Source: Bradyrhizobium sp. 164 (GTDB taxonomy: Bacteria; Pseudomonadota; Alphaproteobacteria; Rhizobiales; Xanthobacteraceae). From it: DNA of 64,000 nt. The notes under the pieces are model-generated. The model worked only from the letters and a program-made list of their open reading frames with translations. It had not been told where the DNA came from and ran no database searches. Made by a program: the position numbers and the translations under genes. Positions 62,142 to 64,000 of this stretch are shown here, one piece after another (position 1 is the first letter of the stretch; every line of letters starts with the position of its first letter). Location of the stretch: positions 1-64,000 of the forward strand of contig NZ_JADPKA010000097.1 in NCBI RefSeq assembly GCF_023073715.1, given 5' to 3'.

Positions 62142-62963
62142 ATGTCCGACATGACCGACACGACAGAAACCGCTTACGCCGACCGCAAGATCCTCAAGCA
62201 CACGACCGGCGGCGTCGGCGTGATCACCTTCAACAATCCCGACAAACGCAACGCGATGTCGCTGGAGATGTGGGAGGGATTTGGCGAGGCGCTGACCAGC
62301 CTGCGCGACGACGAGACCGTGCGCGTCGTGATCCTCCGCGGTGCCGGCGGCAAGGCGTTCGTGTCGGGCGCGGACATCAGCCAGTTCGAGAAGACGCGGC
62401 ACAACGCGGCGGCGTCCGAGGAGTACGCCAAGCGCAGCGCCGCCCAGCGCGCGCTGCTCGCTGATTATCCCAAGCCGACCATCGCCTGCATCCAGGGTTT
62501 TTGCCTCGGCGGCGGCATGCAGGTCGCGATGCTTGCCGACATCCGCATCGCCTCGCACGACAGCCAGTTCGGCATTCCCGCGGCCAGGCTCGGCATCGCC
62601 TATGGCTATGAAGGCTTGCGGCACCTGGTGTCGCTGGTCGGCCCGTCCTGGGCGCGCCTGTTGATGTACACGAGCATGCGCATCGATTCCTCCGAGGCGC
62701 TGCGCATCGGCCTCGTCGAGCGCGTGATCCCCGACGATCAACTCTGGGGCGAGACCATGGGAATCGCGCAGACCATTTCCGAAAACGCGCCGCTCGCAAT
62801 CAAGGCCGCCAAGATCACCATCGCGCAAGTTCTGAAGGACGAGAGCCAGCGCGACATGGACACGATCAAGACGATCGGTAACGCCTGCATGGACTCCCAG
62901 GATTTTCGTGAGGGCCGGCAGGCCTTCATGGAAAAGCGCAGGCCCAAGTTCCAGGGGCGCTGA
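62142..62963 (+). CDS. Enoyl-CoA hydratase/isomerase family protein
   Basis: A 273-residue crotonase. Oxyanion-hole segments are GGKAFVSGADISQFE and GFCLGGGMQVAMLADIRIA. The second catalytic region GIPAARLGIAYGYEGLRHL lacks the canonical hydratase Glu pair, so function may be a different CoA reaction. ATG 62142 is chosen by family start; 62151 is possible. Ribosome site is weak. No neighbours of beta-oxidation. Confidence 0.85.
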   Translation: MSDMTDTTETAYADRKILKHTTGGVGVITFNNPDKRNAMSLEMWEGFGEALTSLRDDETVRVVILRGAGGKAFVSGADISQFEKTRHNAAASEEYAKRSAAQRALLADYPKPTIACIQGFCLGGGMQVAMLADIRIASHDSQFGIPAARLGIAYGYEGLRHLVSLVGPSWARLLMYTSMRIDSSEALRIGLVERVIPDDQLWGETMGIAQTISENAPLAIKAAKITIAQVLKDESQRDMDTIKTIGNACMDSQDFREGRQAFMEKRRPKFQGR

Positions 62964-63067
62964 AGCTGAACCGACGTTCAGGAAGATTAAATTCCTCGCG
63001 CTTTTCAATGCATCAGCAACCAGTTGATCTGTCGAAAGTTCTCCCGCCACCAATGAGGGAGATTGCG

Positions 63068-63346
63068 ATGACACTCAAATTTGCTGTGCTTGGTCTGGCT
63101 GCCTTGGGCGGTACGGCGCTCGCCTCGGGCCCCGCGCTCGCGGCAATGCCGAACGGCATTCCGCAGGCGGACAAGATTGCGAGCGGCCCGGCCGCTGAAG
63201 TCGAACAGGTGCGCTGGGTCTGTAACCCCTGGGGCCGCTGCTGGTGGCGTCCGAACTATTACCGCGCCTACGGTTTTTACGGCGGTCCGCGCTTCTACGG
63301 TCCGCGTCCGTGGGGCTGGCGTCACCACCACTGGCGCCGCTGGTGA
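63068..63346 (+). CDS. Small secreted aromatic/Arg-rich protein
   Basis: A 92-residue protein with signal MTLKFAVLGLAALGGTALAS cleaved near ALA, and a good GAGGGAGA site. The mature end is rich in Trp, Tyr, Gly, Arg and His (CNPWGRCWWRPNYYRAYGFYGG, then PWGWRHHHWRRW) with two Cys. Such Tyr/Trp/Gly-rich envelope proteins are frequent in Bradyrhizobium; function unknown. A terminator hairpin follows. Confidence 0.75.
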   Translation: MTLKFAVLGLAALGGTALASGPALAAMPNGIPQADKIASGPAAEVEQVRWVCNPWGRCWWRPNYYRAYGFYGGPRFYGPRPWGWRHHHWRRW

Positions 63347-63351
63347 ACGAC

Positions 63352-63375
63352 AAAGGGGCCCCAAGGGGGCCCTTT
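63352..63375 (+). terminator. Terminator after the small secreted protein
   Basis: Stem AAAGGG-CCCC pairs with GGGG-CCCTTT with one central G.G mismatch and a tight loop, then CTTT. It serves the gene at 63068 and, on the other strand, lies just past the end of the convergent dehydrogenase gene. Confidence 0.7.
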
Positions 63376-63381
63376 CTTTGG

Positions 63382-64000
63382 CTACAGCGCCGCGAGCACC
63401 GCTTTCGTAATGTCCGCCGTGCCGTTGCTGCCGCCGAACTCCATCGGCTTGATGCCGCCGGCATAGACCTGGTCCACCGCACGCTCGATCGTCTCGCCGG
63501 CCTCAGCCGCGCTCTCGATGCCGTGCTTGTCGGCGAGCCAGTCCAGCATCATCGCCGCCGACAGGATCATGCCGGTGGGATTGGCCTTGCCCTGCCCCAT
63601 AATGTCGGGCGCGGTACCGTGGCAGGGCTGGAACACCGCGTACTTGTCGCCGATATCGGCCGACGGCGCCATGCCGAGGCCGCCGATCAGGCTCGCGGTG
63701 ATGTCGGAGACGATGTCGCCGAACATGTTCTCCATCACCATCACGTCGAAATCCCAGGGACGCTTCACCAGCATCGCCGAGCAGGCATCGACATAGAGCC
63801 GGTCGGTCTTCACCTCCGGATGCGTCTTGGCGATCTCGTCGAAGATGCCGCGGAAGAAGGCAAAAGCCTTAAACACGTTCGCCTTGTCGACGCAGGTGAG
63901 TGCACCGGGCTTGCCGCGCGCCCTGCGCCGCTCGGCAAGGCGAAACGAAAACTCGAACAGTCGCTCGGACGTCTTGCGCGTGATCACCATGGTCTCGCGC
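63382..64000 (-). CDS. Isocitrate/isopropylmalate dehydrogenase family protein (C-terminal part)
   Basis: The last ~206 residues; the gene continues beyond base 64000. The family signature YVDACSAMLVKRPWDFDVMVMENMFGDIVSDITASLIGGLGMAPSADIG carries the metal-binding Asps and GDIVSD, and QPCHGTAPDIMGQGKANPTGMILSAAMML binds NAD. It resembles tartrate/3-isopropylmalate dehydrogenase. AGGIKPMEFGGSNGTADIT is less typical of LeuB, so the tartrate/malate branch is as likely as leucine synthesis. Confidence 0.85.
   Translation of the reverse strand, partial: RETMVITRKTSERLFEFSFRLAERRRARGKPGALTCVDKANVFKAFAFFRGIFDEIAKTHPEVKTDRLYVDACSAMLVKRPWDFDVMVMENMFGDIVSDITASLIGGLGMAPSADIGDKYAVFQPCHGTAPDIMGQGKANPTGMILSAAMMLDWLADKHGIESAAEAGETIERAVDQVYAGGIKPMEFGGSNGTADITKAVLAAL

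Overview
The window looks like chromosome from a Bradyrhizobium-type alphaproteobacterium. This is inferred from the high GC content, the gene families (split ThDP decarboxylase, DUF993 aldolase-like protein, DUF1236 protein, HWE/HisKA_2 kinase, nasC-flp-narK nitrate genes) and several families of GC-rich palindromic intergenic repeats typical of that group. I found no rRNA, tRNA, CRISPR array, transposase or phage gene.

Layout. 1-6.9 kb: start of an RND efflux adaptor with its TetR regulator, a two-gene ThDP decarboxylase, a P450, ornithine aminotransferase and a proline/glutamine-rich Spy-like periplasmic protein. 6.9-16.7 kb: a minus-strand catabolic block (enolase-superfamily dehydratase, Gfo/Idh dehydrogenase, DUF993 aldolase-like protein, TIM-barrel isomerase) next to a three-gene NMT1-type ABC importer, a TetR regulator and a VOC protein, with repeats between them. 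16.9-29.2 kb: two PfkB kinases, a ferredoxin-reductase-like flavoprotein, a crotonase, an IlvD/Edd dehydratase divergent from a FadR-type GntR regulator, an orphan TAXI binding protein, a uronate-dehydrogenase-like protein divergent from an SMP-30 lactonase, and an aldehyde dehydrogenase. 29.5-35.6 kb: transketolase/E1-like enzyme divergent from an Lrp regulator, a zinc-type dehydrogenase, a DMT exporter and an aldo/keto reductase.

35.7-47.8 kb is the most coherent system, nitrate/nitrite uptake and assimilation: nasC, flp, narK, nrtC-nrtB-nrtA on the minus strand and a FocA/NirC channel plus a PP2C-phosphatase/kinase fusion on the plus strand. Three sigma54-like promoters (narK, nrtA, nirC) each lie exactly 111 bp from the midpoint of a paired NtrC-like enhancer, and one enhancer serves the divergent nrtA and nirC promoters symmetrically. 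The bjgb haemoglobin gene that I recall between narK and flp in B. diazoefficiens is absent; only a palindromic hairpin sits there.

47.9-49.3 kb is decaying: a multiply frameshifted NAD(P)-binding gene and an NmrA-like gene that has lost its Rossmann N-terminus where it abuts a LysR gene. 50.2-55.6 kb holds an intradiol dioxygenase, a class C beta-lactamase-like hydrolase and a DctP-DctQ-DctM TRAP transporter. 55.8-64 kb has several small secreted or membrane proteins (two of only 26 and 30 residues), an HWE/HisKA_2 sensor kinase, CcdA, a LysR-XRE gene pair, a crotonase and the end of an isopropylmalate-dehydrogenase-family gene running off the window.
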